NCBI RefSeq assembly: GCF_001620265.1 | Contig: NZ_CP012661.1 | Location: forward strand, 2,170,001 to 2,234,000 | Origin: Frigidibacter mobilis | GTDB lineage: Bacteria > Pseudomonadota > Alphaproteobacteria > Rhodobacterales > Rhodobacteraceae | Direction of reading: 5' to 3' | Length of the DNA stretch: 64,000 bases | Shown: one piece after another, positions 1 to 10,741 of the stretch | How positions within the stretch are numbered: position 1 is the first letter of the stretch | How the letters are laid out: every line of letters begins with the position of its first letter | Program-made: the position numbers and the translations under genes | The notes under the pieces: model-generated | What the model saw: only the letters and a program-made list of their open reading frames with translations | The model's database searches: none | Told to the model about the DNA's origin: nothing

Positions 1-1132
1 ACCAGAGATATTCGGCGAAGATGCCGCTGGTCGTGGAATCGCCCTTCGAGGCGCCGTAGGCCGAGGTTTCGCTGTAATCCTCATCCGTGGTGTCGGCGCC
101 GAAGACCAGCCGGCCCTGGCCCAGGTCGGTGCCGGCCTTCCACGACAGGCCGCGCCGCTTGCCGGTAAAGTCGTTGTAGCTGGCGCCGTATCCGGTGGAG
201 CCGGTCAGGCCGCGGTCGATCTCGAACCAGGTCGCGGCGATCTCATGCTCGAAGCGGCCGGTCTCGAACTGCGCATAGAGGCGCAGGCCCTTGGAGGTGG
301 CGTCCGATTTCTCGTCCGGGCTGCCATCCGCGAGCGGGAATCCTTCATCATACTCGCCGTCAGAATCTTCCGCGAAGGCCGAGAAGCCAAGCACCACGCC
401 GCTTTGCAATTCGGTCTCGCCGCGCAGGGTCAGGCGGGTGGCCTCGTAGCCGTCGGCTTCGGAATTACCGTCATTCTCGTCGGCAGCGGAAAAGCCGCTG
501 GTGCTGATCTGGCTGAGGGTGAAGCCAAGCGCGCCATTCGCGCCGCGAACTCCGTAGCCAAGGGTGGCGGCGTAGGTGTCGTAGCTGCCGGCCTCGAGCG
601 CGAAGCGGCCCTCGCTGCCGATCTCCTCGGGCAGCGGGGTGCTGGTGATGCTGAGCACACCGCCGACCGCCTGCCCGCCATGAACGGCGGAATGCGAGCC
701 GCGCAGCAGTTCCACGCTGGACACGCCCAATGTGGTCAGGTGACCGAAATCATAGAAGGATTGGGTGCTAGAGGGGTCGGCCACGTCGATGCCGTCGACC
801 AGCACCTTGACATAGTTCTGCGACAGGCCGCGCACGGTGATGCCGGTCACGGTGCCCATCGGGCCGCGCGACAGGATGCCGACGCCCGGCAGCCGCGACA
901 GAACCGAGGTCATGCTGGTCTCGGCGGTCTTGTCGAGGTCGTCCCTGGTCAGCACCGAGACCGACACGCCGGTGCGGCGCGCCTCTTGCGGCTCTTGCGC
1001 GCCGGTGACGACGATCTCGTCCAGCAAGATCGCGTCCTGCGCCAGCGCCGGCGCGCCGGCAAGGCCGGTCAGCAGCGCAAGGCAGGCGGTGGCGGGATGG
1101 GGAAAACGGGGGGAGGAGCTTTGAGGGCTCAT
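1..1132 (-). CDS. TonB-dependent outer-membrane receptor, BtuB-like (N-terminal part, runs off the window)
   Basis: Reading from the ATG at 1132, the protein has a signal peptide ending near ALAQD, a TonB-box-like stretch DEIVVTGAQ, and a plug domain with RLPGVGILSRG, ITVRGLSQNYVKVLVDG and SVELLRGSHSAVHGGQAVGG. The rest to position 1 is start of the beta-barrel, and the C-terminus lies outside the window. Receptors of this family import scarce chelates across the outer membrane using TonB/ExbBD energy. The cobalamin riboswitch just upstream argues that the substrate is vitamin B12 or another corrinoid. Start choice: GGAAAGG lies about 10 nt upstream of the ATG. The gene is expected to be shut off when B12 is plentiful. 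The exact ligand is inferred. Confidence 0.9.
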   Translation of the reverse strand, partial: MSPQSSSPRFPHPATACLALLTGLAGAPALAQDAILLDEIVVTGAQEPQEARRTGVSVSVLTRDDLDKTAETSMTSVLSRLPGVGILSRGPMGTVTGITVRGLSQNYVKVLVDGIDVADPSSTQSFYDFGHLTTLGVSSVELLRGSHSAVHGGQAVGGVLSITSTPLPEEIGSEGRFALEAGSYDTYAATLGYGVRGANGALGFTLSQISTSGFSAADENDGNSEADGYEATRLTLRGETELQSGVVLGFSAFAEDSDGEYDEGFPLADGSPDEKSDATSKGLRLYAQFETGRFEHEIAATWFEIDRGLTGSTGYGASYNDFTGKRRGLSWKAGTDLGQGRLVFGADTTDEDYSETSAYGASKGDSTTSGIFAEYLW

Positions 1133-1292
1133 GGCAGTCTTGCCTTTCCGGAACGCGCGGGGTGGGAAGTGCCCCGGCGCATGACGATGTCTGTCCTTGG
1201 AAATGGCGCGCCAGATCCGCCGACGGTGAGGGTCGTCACCACTGCGGATTGCCGCATCCAGGGCACGCCCCGCGCCCGGAATAGGGTGATCT

Positions 1293-1450
1293 CCTCGGCA
1301 GGTCTCCTGACTTGCGGGTCACAGCCCGGGCCGCCTTCCCGGGGAGCTCCCCAGTGGCATGTCGGCCGTCGCTCTCCGCCTACAGTTGCGGGGGCAGCCC
1401 CGGAGTTGCGCCAAGGAGGCGCGCACCGGGTTCCCTTTTCATCCGCCCCT
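1293..1450 (-). promoter_or_regulatory. Cobalamin (AdoCbl) riboswitch
   Basis: Read on the minus strand, the segment holds the conserved blocks of the class in order: GGGAACCCGGTGCG, then GGGGCTGCCCCCGCAACTGT, then the B12-box core GCCACTGG, then GGGAAGGCG, and finally ACCCGCAAGTCAGGAGACC. The 3' end lies about 165 nt before the TonB-receptor ATG, leaving room for an expression platform. Outer limits are approximate by 10-20 nt. Confidence 0.93.
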
Positions 1451-1562
1451 CGCAAGGCGGAACCGAAGCGCGTTGTCTGTCGCCGGAAACGGGCGGGGGA
1501 GTCAAGCGGGAACGGGTGTGGCCGAAGAGCCGGGGGCTTATGCCCCGCCCCCCAGCGAAGAA

Positions 1563-1584
1563 GCGGGGGGCCTCGGCCCCCCGC
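1563..1584 (-). terminator. GC-rich hairpin downstream of ureC
   Basis: A perfect 10-bp inverted repeat (GCGGGGGGCC / GGCCCCCCGC with a 2-nt centre) lies between the end of ureC and the riboswitch of the next gene. It has no clear U-tract, so it may stop or punctuate transcription of the urease operon rather than act as a classical intrinsic terminator. The other sequence in the 515-nt gap is the riboswitch and its leader. Confidence 0.5.
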
Positions 1585-1647
1585 ACGCCCCGAGGATATT
1601 TCCGCCAGCAAGAAGGAGCGGGGCGGGAAGATCGGTGGGCGGCGGGC

Positions 1648-3357
<1,710 letters not shown>

Positions 3358-3552
3358 TCGGGGCCTCCGGGAGGTGTTGCCTGCGGATTTCGGCGCGGGC
3401 GGGGGGAGATGTCAAATGCCCGCTGCACGATCACGGCGCGGCGCGCGGCGGAATTGGGCGGTTGCACAAATTCCGGGCAGAGGCCGTCGATTTGCCCGTG
3501 GCGGCACCGGCCGCCCTCTGCTGCCCCGCAGGGCGCGGAGCTGACCGGCCAC

Positions 3553-3873
3553 TCAGCCGCAGATCGGGCGCGGGCCGAGCCGGCGCAGGCGGCGGGCATT
3601 GGCGGCGGTCTTGAGGCCGATGGGCTTCATCCCGGCGCGCATCACGCCGGCGGGCGCGGCGCCGGCCATGAAGGCGGCAGAGGCGGCGCACCAGGCACCA
3701 AGGATCGCCGCCGGCTTCTCCTCGATCATCCGGGTCATTTCCTGCGGCCTGGTGGCCCAGAGGCCCATCATCCCGGCCATGCGGAAGGCGATGACCGTCT
3801 GCGCCTCAAGCGCGATGCGCCAGAAATCCATGCCCGCATGGAAGGGTGCGAGAGTATTGTAACGCTGTGCCAT
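3553..3873 (-). CDS. Small alanine/methionine-rich protein inside the urease operon
   Basis: The 106-aa product is helical, rich in Ala and Met, and has no signal peptide. It resembles short alphaproteobacterial proteins often labelled 'antifreeze protein' or loosely phasin-like; the function is not known. The frame could extend upstream to 4008, but the ATG at 3873 (MAQRYNTL) has a good AGGAG about 7 nt upstream and starts the conserved-looking part (FWRIALEAQTVIAFRMAGMM). It sits on the urease strand, 195 nt before ureC. A tie to urease is inferred only from position. Confidence 0.65.
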   Translation of the reverse strand: MAQRYNTLAPFHAGMDFWRIALEAQTVIAFRMAGMMGLWATRPQEMTRMIEEKPAAILGAWCAASAAFMAGAAPAGVMRAGMKPIGLKTAANARRLRRLGPRPICG

Positions 3874-4062
3874 GAGCCGCTCCTGTTGCTGCAGGTGCAT
3901 AAGCACCGGCAGCGCCGCAGGTTCCCGGCATGGCCGGTATGCACGTGAAAGCGGGGGGATGGGCTCCGGCGCGGTCGGCTTGATCGAAGGCGTGGGACCG
4001 TAGAGCAAAGGGGGGAGTGCCGCCTGGACTGACGGCGCCAGATCTGATCTGCCCGCCCCCCC

Positions 4063-4476
4063 TCACATCGGCGCGGCCAGTGCCTGCAATTCCTCGGTGC
4101 GGGCCTCGGTCAGGCGGGCGCGGCAGCCGTAGATCACCATCGGCTCGGCCGATCCGCCGCGCATCTGGTAGCCCTCGGCGGTGCAGGCAAGGTCGCGGTA
4201 GCTGACCCAGGCGCGCTGCGCCGCGCGCAGGGCATCCGCGGCGCCCTTCAGGTCTGCGGGCTGGTGCGCGTCGAGGGCACGCATCCGCGCCATTGCCGGC
4301 GCCCAGGCGGCGTTCAGCGCGGCATCGGCGGCGATCCAGTCCTGTTCGGCGCAGAAGGTCATCTCCATCTGCGTCATCGCATTGGCGCAGTCGACATCGG
4401 GAGTGGTCTGCGCGCTGGCACCAGGCGAGGCAAGGCAGAGCGCCGCCAGTGCGGCGGCGGCAAGGCGGGAAATCAT
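4063..4476 (-). CDS. LprI/DUF1311-family secreted protein
   Basis: The 137-aa protein has a Sec signal peptide cut near ASAQT. A single DUF1311-type domain follows, with four cysteines: VDCANAMTQ, MTFCAEQD, DLACTAEG, VIYGCRARL. The spacing fits two disulfides in the periplasm. The family includes the mycobacterial lysozyme inhibitor LprI, but most members have no proven role, so inhibitor activity should not be assumed. It lies between ureB and the small ORF on the urease strand. Confidence 0.8.
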   Translation of the reverse strand: MISRLAAAALAALCLASPGASAQTTPDVDCANAMTQMEMTFCAEQDWIAADAALNAAWAPAMARMRALDAHQPADLKGAADALRAAQRAWVSYRDLACTAEGYQMRGGSAEPMVIYGCRARLTEARTEELQALAAPM

Positions 4477-4552
4477 GGCAGGCTCCTTCGGCGGCTCGGG
4501 CCCAGGATGCCCGCGTCGCTGCCGAGACGCCAGCCCCGGGCCGGCGCGCCGG

Positions 4553-4858
4553 CTAAAGCCCGCCCATCACCTTCTGGTTGAAGCCGAACACCCGCCGGGC
4601 ACCGCGATAGGGCACCAGATGCACCTCGCGGGTCTGGCCCGGCTCGAAGCGCACCGCGGTGCCGGCGGCAATGTCGAGCCTTTGGCCCCGCGCAGCCTCG
4701 CGGTCGAAGGACAGGCCCGGATTGGTCTCGGCAAAGTGGTAATGGCTGCCGACCTGAATGGGCCGGTCGCCGGTATTGGCGACCATCAGCGTCGTCACCG
4801 GCTGGCCGGCATTCAGCTCGATCTCGCCCGCCGCGGGGAACAGCTCTCCGGGGATCAT
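4553..4858 (-). CDS. ureB: Urease subunit beta
   Basis: The 101-aa product is normal length for UreB, a structural subunit of the (alpha-beta-gamma)3 urease of most bacteria. Hallmarks are the opening [16 protein letters not shown], the central [14 protein letters not shown], and the [14 protein letters not shown] end. UreA, UreB and UreC are separate proteins here, as in Klebsiella and unlike Helicobacter. It lies 12 nt after ureJ. Confidence 0.97.
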   Translation of the reverse strand: MIPGELFPAAGEIELNAGQPVTTLMVANTGDRPIQVGSHYHFAETNPGLSFDREAARGQRLDIAAGTAVRFEPGQTREVHLVPYRGARRVFGFNQKVMGGL

Positions 4859-4870
4859 CGCCCTGCCCTC

Positions 4871-5455
4871 CTAGCCCGCAATGGCAAGGGCAAGCCCTGC
4901 CCCCGCCGCGCCAAGACCCAGCAGCCGCACCGACCCCGCCAGCCGCGCAAGCCCGAAGCCAAGCGCCAGCCCGGCGCCGTGCAGCGCGGCGGTCGCCAGC
5001 GCGAAGCCCAACCCATAGGCCGCCATGCCCGTGGCCGGCCCCTCGGCGCCATGCGCATGGCCATGCGCCACGCCGAAGAGGGCAATCACCGCCAGCGCCG
5101 GGGCCAGCGGCACCCGCACCGCCAGCGCCACCGCCGCACCCAGGATCACGATCGAGGCCAGGATCATCGGCTCCACCGCCGGGAAGCCGACCCCGGCCAT
5201 GCCCAGGGACCCGCCCGCCAGCATCGCGCCCACAAAGGCCAGCGGCGCCGCCCAGATCGCGCGCCCGCCGGTCTGCGCCGCCCAGAGCCCCACCGCCACC
5301 ATCGCCAGCACATGATCCAGCCCGCCCACCGGGTGCATCATGCCCGACATGAAGCTGCCGGTGTCATGCCCGGCATGGGCCAGCGCGGCCGTGGGCATCG
5401 CGGCGGCAAGCAGGGCCGGGGCGGCAGCGGCGGCCAGGAATGTCTTTCTCATCAT
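4871..5455 (-). CDS. ureJ: HupE/UreJ-family nickel permease
   Basis: The 194-aa protein has a signal peptide (ending ALAHA) and about six membrane helices. After the signal comes the HupE/UreJ motif HPVGGLDHVLAMVAVGLWAA, whose His/Asp residues are thought to bind Ni2+. The family moves nickel (sometimes cobalt) for urease or hydrogenase. Its place between ureA and ureB points to nickel supply for this urease. The start is the first of two adjacent ATGs (MMRK). Confidence 0.9.
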   Translation of the reverse strand: MMRKTFLAAAAAPALLAAAMPTAALAHAGHDTGSFMSGMMHPVGGLDHVLAMVAVGLWAAQTGGRAIWAAPLAFVGAMLAGGSLGMAGVGFPAVEPMILASIVILGAAVALAVRVPLAPALAVIALFGVAHGHAHGAEGPATGMAAYGLGFALATAALHGAGLALGFGLARLAGSVRLLGLGAAGAGLALAIAG

Positions 5456-5470
5456 CGTCCCTCGGATTTC

Positions 5471-5773
5471 TTATCGGATCGGGTGGTGGACGGTCACCAG
5501 CTTGGTGCCATCGGGAAAGGTCGCCTCGACCTGAACGTCGGGGATCATCTCGGGGATGCCTTCCATGCATTGATCGGCGGTGACGACATGCGCCCCCGCC
5601 TGCATCAGCTCGGCGACGCTGCGCCCGTCGCGCGCGCCCTCGACCACGAAATCGGTAATCAGGGCGATGGCCTCGGGGTGGTTCAGCTTCACCCCCCGCG
5701 CCAGCCGCCCGCGCGCCACAATGGCGGCAAGGCTTATCAGCAGCTTGTCCTTCTCGCGCGGCGTCAGGTTCAT
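5471..5773 (-). CDS. ureA: Urease subunit gamma
   Basis: The 100-aa product is the exact usual length of UreA. It has [29 protein letters not shown] sequence (here [15 protein letters not shown]), and [18 protein letters not shown] at the C-terminus. It follows ureD by 12 nt and precedes ureJ, so translation of these genes is probably linked. Confidence 0.97.
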   Translation of the reverse strand: MNLTPREKDKLLISLAAIVARGRLARGVKLNHPEAIALITDFVVEGARDGRSVAELMQAGAHVVTADQCMEGIPEMIPDVQVEATFPDGTKLVTVHHPIR

Positions 5774-5785
5774 CGCGTCCCTTCC

Positions 5786-6661
5786 TCAGATCTGCCAGAC
5801 GCGGGGCAGGCTGACGCCGCCGCGCAGGATATGCAAGGCCCTGGCAACGGCGCGCTTCATCGGCAGCCCGTCGGCGGCGCGCAGCCGCACCAGGCAGCGC
5901 CCGTCCCAGCCCGAGACGGCAGCCTCGGCCCCCTCCAGCCCCGCAAGCGCAGACCGCAGGGGGCCGGCGGCATCCTCGGCACCGTTCGCCACCAGCGCCA
6001 GCATCGCCACCGCCCGCGCCCCGGCCAGCAGCGCCGGGCGCGGCCCGGTTCCGGGCAGGCTGAGGCTGGCGCCGGTCAGCGCGAAGGGGTCGACCAGCAC
6101 CGGCACCGCGCCGCGCCAGACCTCGCGCCGGTCCGACAGCGCCAGCTCTGCCACCGCCTCGCCCATCGCCGCGCGCCCCAGCACCAGCATCTCGGCCATC
6201 AGCACCGAGGCGCCGGGGGCAAGGTCGGCGCGGGTGCGGCGCGAGAGGGCAGCGCCGTCGTAAAGGATGGTCTCCTGCGGCAGCCAGTCGGCATGGGCGC
6301 CCGGCCCCAGCGTCAGGCGCACCTGCATGGAGGCGCGCCCCCCCTCCGGCCCGCCTGCGGTATAGGCGCGCTCTGCCGTCTGCGTGGTCGCCACCGCGCG
6401 GGCGCCGGGGCCAAGGTCGAGCGCATAGCGCAGCACGTCGCCCCCGGTCAGCCCGCCGGCGGTGTTGAGGAACACCACCTCGGGATCGGGGCCGTGGATG
6501 CGCGGCAGCATCGCCTTGGCCGAGCCAGATTGCCACAGGTCCGCCAGATGCGTGCGCCCGGCCTTGGCGATCATCTCGACCAGGGCCGCGCCGCTGGCGC
6601 GCTGCATCGCCACCTGGGAGGCGGCGGGCGGCATCGGCATTGGGGCGGGACTGTGGAACAT
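5786..6661 (-). CDS. ureD: Urease accessory protein UreD
   Basis: The 291-aa UreD/UreH-family protein is the chaperone that docks on the urease apoenzyme and recruits UreF and UreG for nickel insertion. Recognised by VVFLNTAGGLTGGDVLRY, TTQTAERAYT, and ADWLPQETILYDGAALSRRT. It is the first gene of the operon and diverges from pyrC across a 214-nt gap, which should hold both promoters. Its partners UreE, UreF and UreG are not in the window. Confidence 0.95.
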   Translation of the reverse strand: MFHSPAPMPMPPAASQVAMQRASGAALVEMIAKAGRTHLADLWQSGSAKAMLPRIHGPDPEVVFLNTAGGLTGGDVLRYALDLGPGARAVATTQTAERAYTAGGPEGGRASMQVRLTLGPGAHADWLPQETILYDGAALSRRTRADLAPGASVLMAEMLVLGRAAMGEAVAELALSDRREVWRGAVPVLVDPFALTGASLSLPGTGPRPALLAGARAVAMLALVANGAEDAAGPLRSALAGLEGAEAAVSGWDGRCLVRLRAADGLPMKRAVARALHILRGGVSLPRVWQI

Positions 6662-6875
6662 GGCTTCAGGCTAGGCCCGGCCGCTGCGCCAGACCATCCG
6701 CCGCGCCTTGCAGCTGCGGCGGCAGGCAGCCGCGTTGGGGGGGGCCGCCCGCGCAGCAGGCATTCCCGCCCAAAATTCAGGCAACCCGGAAACCACGGCA
6801 GGCCGCCGCCGCACTGGAAACGCGCCGCAGTCCCGTATAGGACAGCGCCAAAGCGCAGCAACCGCCGAGGGCGCC

Positions 6876-7919
6876 ATGACCAGCACACTCACCCTGACCC
6901 GCCCCGATGACTGGCACCTGCATCTGCGCGATGGCGAGATGATGGCGGCGGTGCTGCCCGAAACCGCCCGCCACTTCGCCCGCGCGATCATCATGCCGAA
7001 CCTGGTGCCCCCGGTGGTGACCGCCGCCGATGCGCTGGCCTACCGCGAGCGCATCCTGAAGGCGCTGCCCGAGGGCATGGCGTTCGAGCCGCTGATGACG
7101 CTCTATCTGACCGAAGGCACCGACCCCGCCGATGTGCGCGCGGCGGCGGCAAGCGGGCTGGTGAAGGCGGTAAAGCTCTACCCCGCCGGCGCCACCACCA
7201 ACAGCCACGGCGGCGTGCGCGACTTTGCCAAGGTGCGCGCCGTGCTGGAGATGATGGCCGAGATCGGCCTGCCTCTCTGCATCCACGGCGAGGTGACCAC
7301 GCCCGAGGTGGACATCTTCGACCGCGAGGCGGTGTTCATCGACACGGTGCTGGACCCGCTGCGGCGCAGCACCCCGGGCCTGCGGGTGGTGATGGAGCAT
7401 ATCACCACGCGGCAGGGCGTGGACTATGCCCGCAGCGGCGGCGAGGACCTGGGCGCCACGATCACCACCCATCACCTGATTATCAACCGTAACCACATCC
7501 TCGTCGGCGGCATCAAGCCGCATTACTACTGCCTGCCCGTCGCCAAGCGCGAGGAGCACCGGCTGGCGCTGCGCGAGGCCGCCAGCTCGGGCGAGGCGCG
7601 GTTCTTCCTCGGCACCGATTCCGCGCCGCATCCCGACCGGCTCAAGGAACATGCCTGCGGCTGCGCCGGCTGCTTCACCGCGACCAACACCATGAGCCTG
7701 CTGGCGCATGTGTTCGAGGAGGAGGCCGCGCTGGACCGGCTGGAGGCGTTCGCCAGCCTGAACGGCCCCCGCTTCTACCGCCTGCCGGCGAACGCGGCGC
7801 GCATCACGCTGGCCAGGCGCGCCTCTCCCGTGCAGTTCCCAGCCAAGATCGCCGTGGGCACGCAAGAGGTGACGGTGTTCGATCCCGGCGTCCCGGTGTT
7901 CTGGGAAGTCGCCGGCTGA
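6876..7919 (+). CDS. pyrC: Dihydroorotase (homodimeric type II)
   Basis: The 347-aa enzyme makes dihydroorotate from carbamoyl aspartate in pyrimidine synthesis. Zinc-binding residues are visible: HLH at 14-16, the carboxylated lysine in [24 protein letters not shown]-like [18 protein letters not shown], and GTDSAPHP. It is the E. coli PyrC type, not the PyrC/AllB type that pairs with PyrB. The open frame begins at 6708, but the ATG at 6876 gives the normal N-terminus ([19 protein letters not shown]). Confidence 0.97.
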   Translation: MTSTLTLTRPDDWHLHLRDGEMMAAVLPETARHFARAIIMPNLVPPVVTAADALAYRERILKALPEGMAFEPLMTLYLTEGTDPADVRAAAASGLVKAVKLYPAGATTNSHGGVRDFAKVRAVLEMMAEIGLPLCIHGEVTTPEVDIFDREAVFIDTVLDPLRRSTPGLRVVMEHITTRQGVDYARSGGEDLGATITTHHLIINRNHILVGGIKPHYYCLPVAKREEHRLALREAASSGEARFFLGTDSAPHPDRLKEHACGCAGCFTATNTMSLLAHVFEEEAALDRLEAFASLNGPRFYRLPANAARITLARRASPVQFPAKIAVGTQEVTVFDPGVPVFWEVAG

Positions 7920-7937
7920 CGCCCCGCGACCCCGGAT

Positions 7938-8690
7938 CTAGCGGATCGTCTGGGCGATGCGCATTGCAAGATCGACATTGTCGCGCGCGGAGCGTGCCTG
8001 CTGCAGGTGCAGGCCATCCCGGCCGTTCAGTCGGCGCGCGGGGCCAAGAAGCCGGGTCTGGGTCTGCCCATGCCCGCGCAGGCGGATGCTGTAATCGCTG
8101 CCCGCGGGAACAAGCTCGCCGCGCCCGCTATCCTCGGTAATCTCCATCATCATCCAGCGCGTGCGGTTGGCGCGCACCGTCAGCAGGTAGATCTCTGTGT
8201 ACGAGTTCTTCTGCCGGTCGGCAGACCGCAGGATGATCCGGCGCCAGGGACCGTCGGACAGCGTCACCGTGTCGATCACCGGGGTGGAAAGCAGCTTCTT
8301 CCCGGGGCTGCCGGCGGCGATCCCGTTCGCCCAGTGGTCGAGATAGGCATCGACGTTCCTCACGGAGTTCACCTCGGTCTCGCAGATAACGCTGAGCGTG
8401 GCGAAGGGCTGGACCGTCGGCCGGTTCAGCGGGTGATGGTCCCAGCGGGAGGAGGCGATCTGGTTGTAGGCCAGCGTGAACTCGTCGGTCTTGCCCGGCT
8501 TGCCCTCCGTCACCGACCAGACCGGATCGAGCCCCATCGAGAAGCCGCAGGCCGGCAATTGCACCAGCCGCGGCTCGTAGGGCACCGCGCCGGGATCATA
8601 GGGTGGCAGCACCGTCTGCGCCGCGGCGGGCTGTGCGATGCCGGCAAGCAGCAGGGCGAGGATCACGGGCACAGCGCGCAAACGGGGCAT
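7938..8690 (-). CDS. Secreted protein of unknown function (intact tandem paralog)
   Basis: The 250-aa protein has a clear Sec signal peptide (cut near PAAAQ) and a mature part starting TVLPPYDPGAVPYEPRLVQL. I do not recognise the family. A close paralog of equal length lies directly upstream on the same strand (8872-9627); both end in a block SARDNVDLAMRIAQT. The frame opens much earlier, but the ATG at 8690 has GAGG about 7 nt upstream and starts the signal peptide. Convergent with pyrC, 18 nt apart. Periplasmic location is inferred from the signal. Confidence 0.75.
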   Translation of the reverse strand: MPRLRAVPVILALLLAGIAQPAAAQTVLPPYDPGAVPYEPRLVQLPACGFSMGLDPVWSVTEGKPGKTDEFTLAYNQIASSRWDHHPLNRPTVQPFATLSVICETEVNSVRNVDAYLDHWANGIAAGSPGKKLLSTPVIDTVTLSDGPWRRIILRSADRQKNSYTEIYLLTVRANRTRWMMMEITEDSGRGELVPAGSDYSIRLRGHGQTQTRLLGPARRLNGRDGLHLQQARSARDNVDLAMRIAQTIR

Positions 8691-8871
8691 CGGGCACCTC
8701 ATCGGGGACAGGGCAAAGGCTAGCAGGGGTGCGGCGTGAGTCGCAATTGCGGGGGGCGCGCAGTTTGCGTCCTTTGCAGGGCTCGGACCGCTCAGCCCGC
8801 TGGCGGCGCGGGAGCCCTGGGCCGGGCCAGCGAGGATGGCGGTGCGCTCCCAGGGCAGCTTGGCCCCTCCC

Positions 8872-9627
8872 TCAACGCAGGGTCGAGACGATCCGCATGG
8901 CAAGGGCGACATTCTCGCGGGCCGAGCGCGCGCGCCGCAGGTAGTGGCCGCTCTGGCCGCGCAGCTGGCGCGCGGGGGCCAGCAGGCGGGTCATGGTCTC
9001 GCCCTGATCGGGCAGGCCGATGCGGAAGTCGCTGCCCGCGGCAAGCAGCTTGCCCTGCGCCTCATCCTCGCTGATCTGCAACAGGATCGACCGTGACCGA
9101 CCGGCACGATCCGCCATCAGGAAGATCCAGGTGGCGGGCTGCTCCTGTCACCGCGTCCGCAGGACGATCCGCCGCCAGGAGCCATCCGGCAGCTGCACCG
9201 TGTCGATCGCCGGGGCGGCCGGCACCGCCCCGCCCTGCGACATGCCCGCGATGAACCCTTCGCCCCAGTGGTCCAGAAAGGCCTCGACGCTTTTCTTGGG
9301 CCTGGCCTCGGTCGCGCAGTCGACGGTGAAAGATACCAGCGGCGTCACTGTCGCCGGATGCAGGGGATGACGGTCGCGGCGGGCAGAGGCGGGATTGTCA
9401 TAGCGCTGCGTGAACTTGGCGGTCTTGCCCGGGCGCCCCTCGGTCACCGTCCAGAGCGGGTCGAGCCCAATGGCGAAGCCGCAGGCCGGCAGGGTCACAA
9501 GCCGCGGCTCATAGGGGATGGCACCGGGGTCATAGGGCGGCAGCACCGTCACCGGCCGCGCCCCGGCGGGCGGGGCAGCTGCAAGCAGCAGGGCAAGGAT
9601 GACGGGCAAGGCGCGCAGGCGGATCAT
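8872..9627 (-). pseudogene. Tandem paralog of the 7938-8690 secreted protein, broken by one in-frame TGA
   Basis: From the ATG at 9627 the frame encodes a signal peptide and TVLPPYDPGAIPYEPRLVTL, nearly the paralog's sequence, up to WRRIVLRTR. It then meets TGA at 9148-9150 and continues in the same frame (TWIFLMADRAGR ... SARENVALAMRIVSTLR) to 8872. Read through, it would be 251 aa against 250 aa for the paralog. No frameshift is needed. It may be a pseudogene, a sequencing error, or a read-through gene; no other decay is seen. Confidence 0.8.
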
Positions 9628-9810
9628 CGGGGTGCTCGTCGCAAGACTTGGCCGAGCTTGGCAGATGCCCGGCCCGACTCGCAATTCCGAGCAGGCGGCG
9701 CATTCAGCGGCTTCCCTTCCGGCAGGCTTTTGGTCTAATCGGGCGCAGTTCCGGGCAAAGGCCGCGCTCTGCACATGGCCCCGCCCGCCCCACGGCAATG
9801 GAAGACGCAG

Positions 9811-10488
9811 ATGATCCCCAGCAGCTACCCCCCGAAGGACGAGATTGCCCGGCTGACCGCGCGGATGCTGCTCGAGATCAAGGCGGTGCATTTCAACGCC
9901 GAGACGCCGTTCACGCTGGCCTCGGGCCTGCCCTCGCCGACCTATATCGACTGCCGAAAGCTGATCTCCTATCCGCGCATCCGCTCCACGCTGATGGATT
10001 TCCTGTCGGTGACGGTGCTGCGCGAGGCCGGGTTCGAGGCCTTCGACAACATCGCCGGCGGCGAGACCGCGGGCATCCCCTTCGCCGCGATGGTGGCCGA
10101 GCGGCTGGCGCTGCCGATGACCTATGTGCGCAAGAAGCCCAAGGGCTATGGCCGCAATGCCCGCATCGAGGGGGTGATGACCGAGGGCCAGCGCGTGCTG
10201 CTGGTCGAGGACCTGACCACCGATGGCGGCAGCAAGCTGTCCTTCGTCGATGCGATCCGCGAAACCGGGGCCTCCTGCGGGTATACTGCGGTGCTCTTCT
10301 ACTACGGCATCTTCCCCGATACCGAGGCGAAGCTGGCTGCACATGGCGTGAAGCTCTTGCACCTGTGCACCTGGTGGGACGTGCTGGCCGAGGCGCGGGC
10401 ACAGGGCGCCTTCGACGCGGGCACCCTGGCCGAGGTGGAGGCCTTCCTGAAGGCGCCGCGCGACTGGCAGGAGGCCCGCAAGGGCTGA
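9811..10488 (+). CDS. pyrE: Orotate phosphoribosyltransferase
   Basis: The 225-aa enzyme joins orotate to PRPP to form OMP. The PRPP loop [14 protein letters not shown] and [17 protein letters not shown] are visible, along with [20 protein letters not shown] near the N-terminus. The ATG at 9811 is preferred over the in-frame start at 9775 because it gives the family's normal N-terminus. pyrC lies 1.9 kb upstream on the same strand, separated by the two opposing paralogs. Confidence 0.96.
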   Translation: MIPSSYPPKDEIARLTARMLLEIKAVHFNAETPFTLASGLPSPTYIDCRKLISYPRIRSTLMDFLSVTVLREAGFEAFDNIAGGETAGIPFAAMVAERLALPMTYVRKKPKGYGRNARIEGVMTEGQRVLLVEDLTTDGGSKLSFVDAIRETGASCGYTAVLFYYGIFPDTEAKLAAHGVKLLHLCTWWDVLAEARAQGAFDAGTLAEVEAFLKAPRDWQEARKG

Positions 10489-10543
10489 TCCGGCGGCTTT
10501 CCGCCGCAGCCTGTCGCGGCGGGGGAAGGGCCTGTGGGCGGAT

Positions 10544-10674
10544 TGGGGATAACCTCGCCTGCCGCAGCGGGAGCGAATCCGCCGCGCGGTAGCAGGGCTG
10601 CGCGACACCGCAAGATATGGTAGGCTTGGCGCCAACCGATCCCCATCCACAGGGTTATCCAGCAGTTATCCCCA
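10544..10674. promoter_or_regulatory. Cluster of DnaA-box-like 9-mers in front of dnaB
   Basis: TTATCCCCA occurs at 10666-10674 (plus) and again at 10544-10552 (minus), each one base from the DnaA consensus TTATCCACA. TTATCCAGC at 10655-10663 is a weaker match. The last two boxes are 11 bp apart, one helical turn, and an ATCCACAGGG half-site lies just before them. The 253-nt pyrE-dnaB gap otherwise holds nothing I recognise. DnaA binding is inferred from sequence alone. Confidence 0.4.
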
Positions 10675-10741
10675 GACCTATTCCCCTACCCGCCACCGCC
10701 GCAGGCGGGTAGAGAGGGGCCTTCAACCAACGAGGCAGCCC

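Noticed and set aside
4382..6910. 842-aa plus-strand open frame over the urease genes
   Set aside because: Antisense to ureB, ureJ, ureA and ureD, all firmly identified; high GC makes such long antisense frames common.
9628..10650. Minus-strand frame extending upstream of the broken paralog and opposite pyrE
   Set aside because: Only the part from 9627 down has a signal peptide and paralog similarity; the rest is antisense to pyrE.
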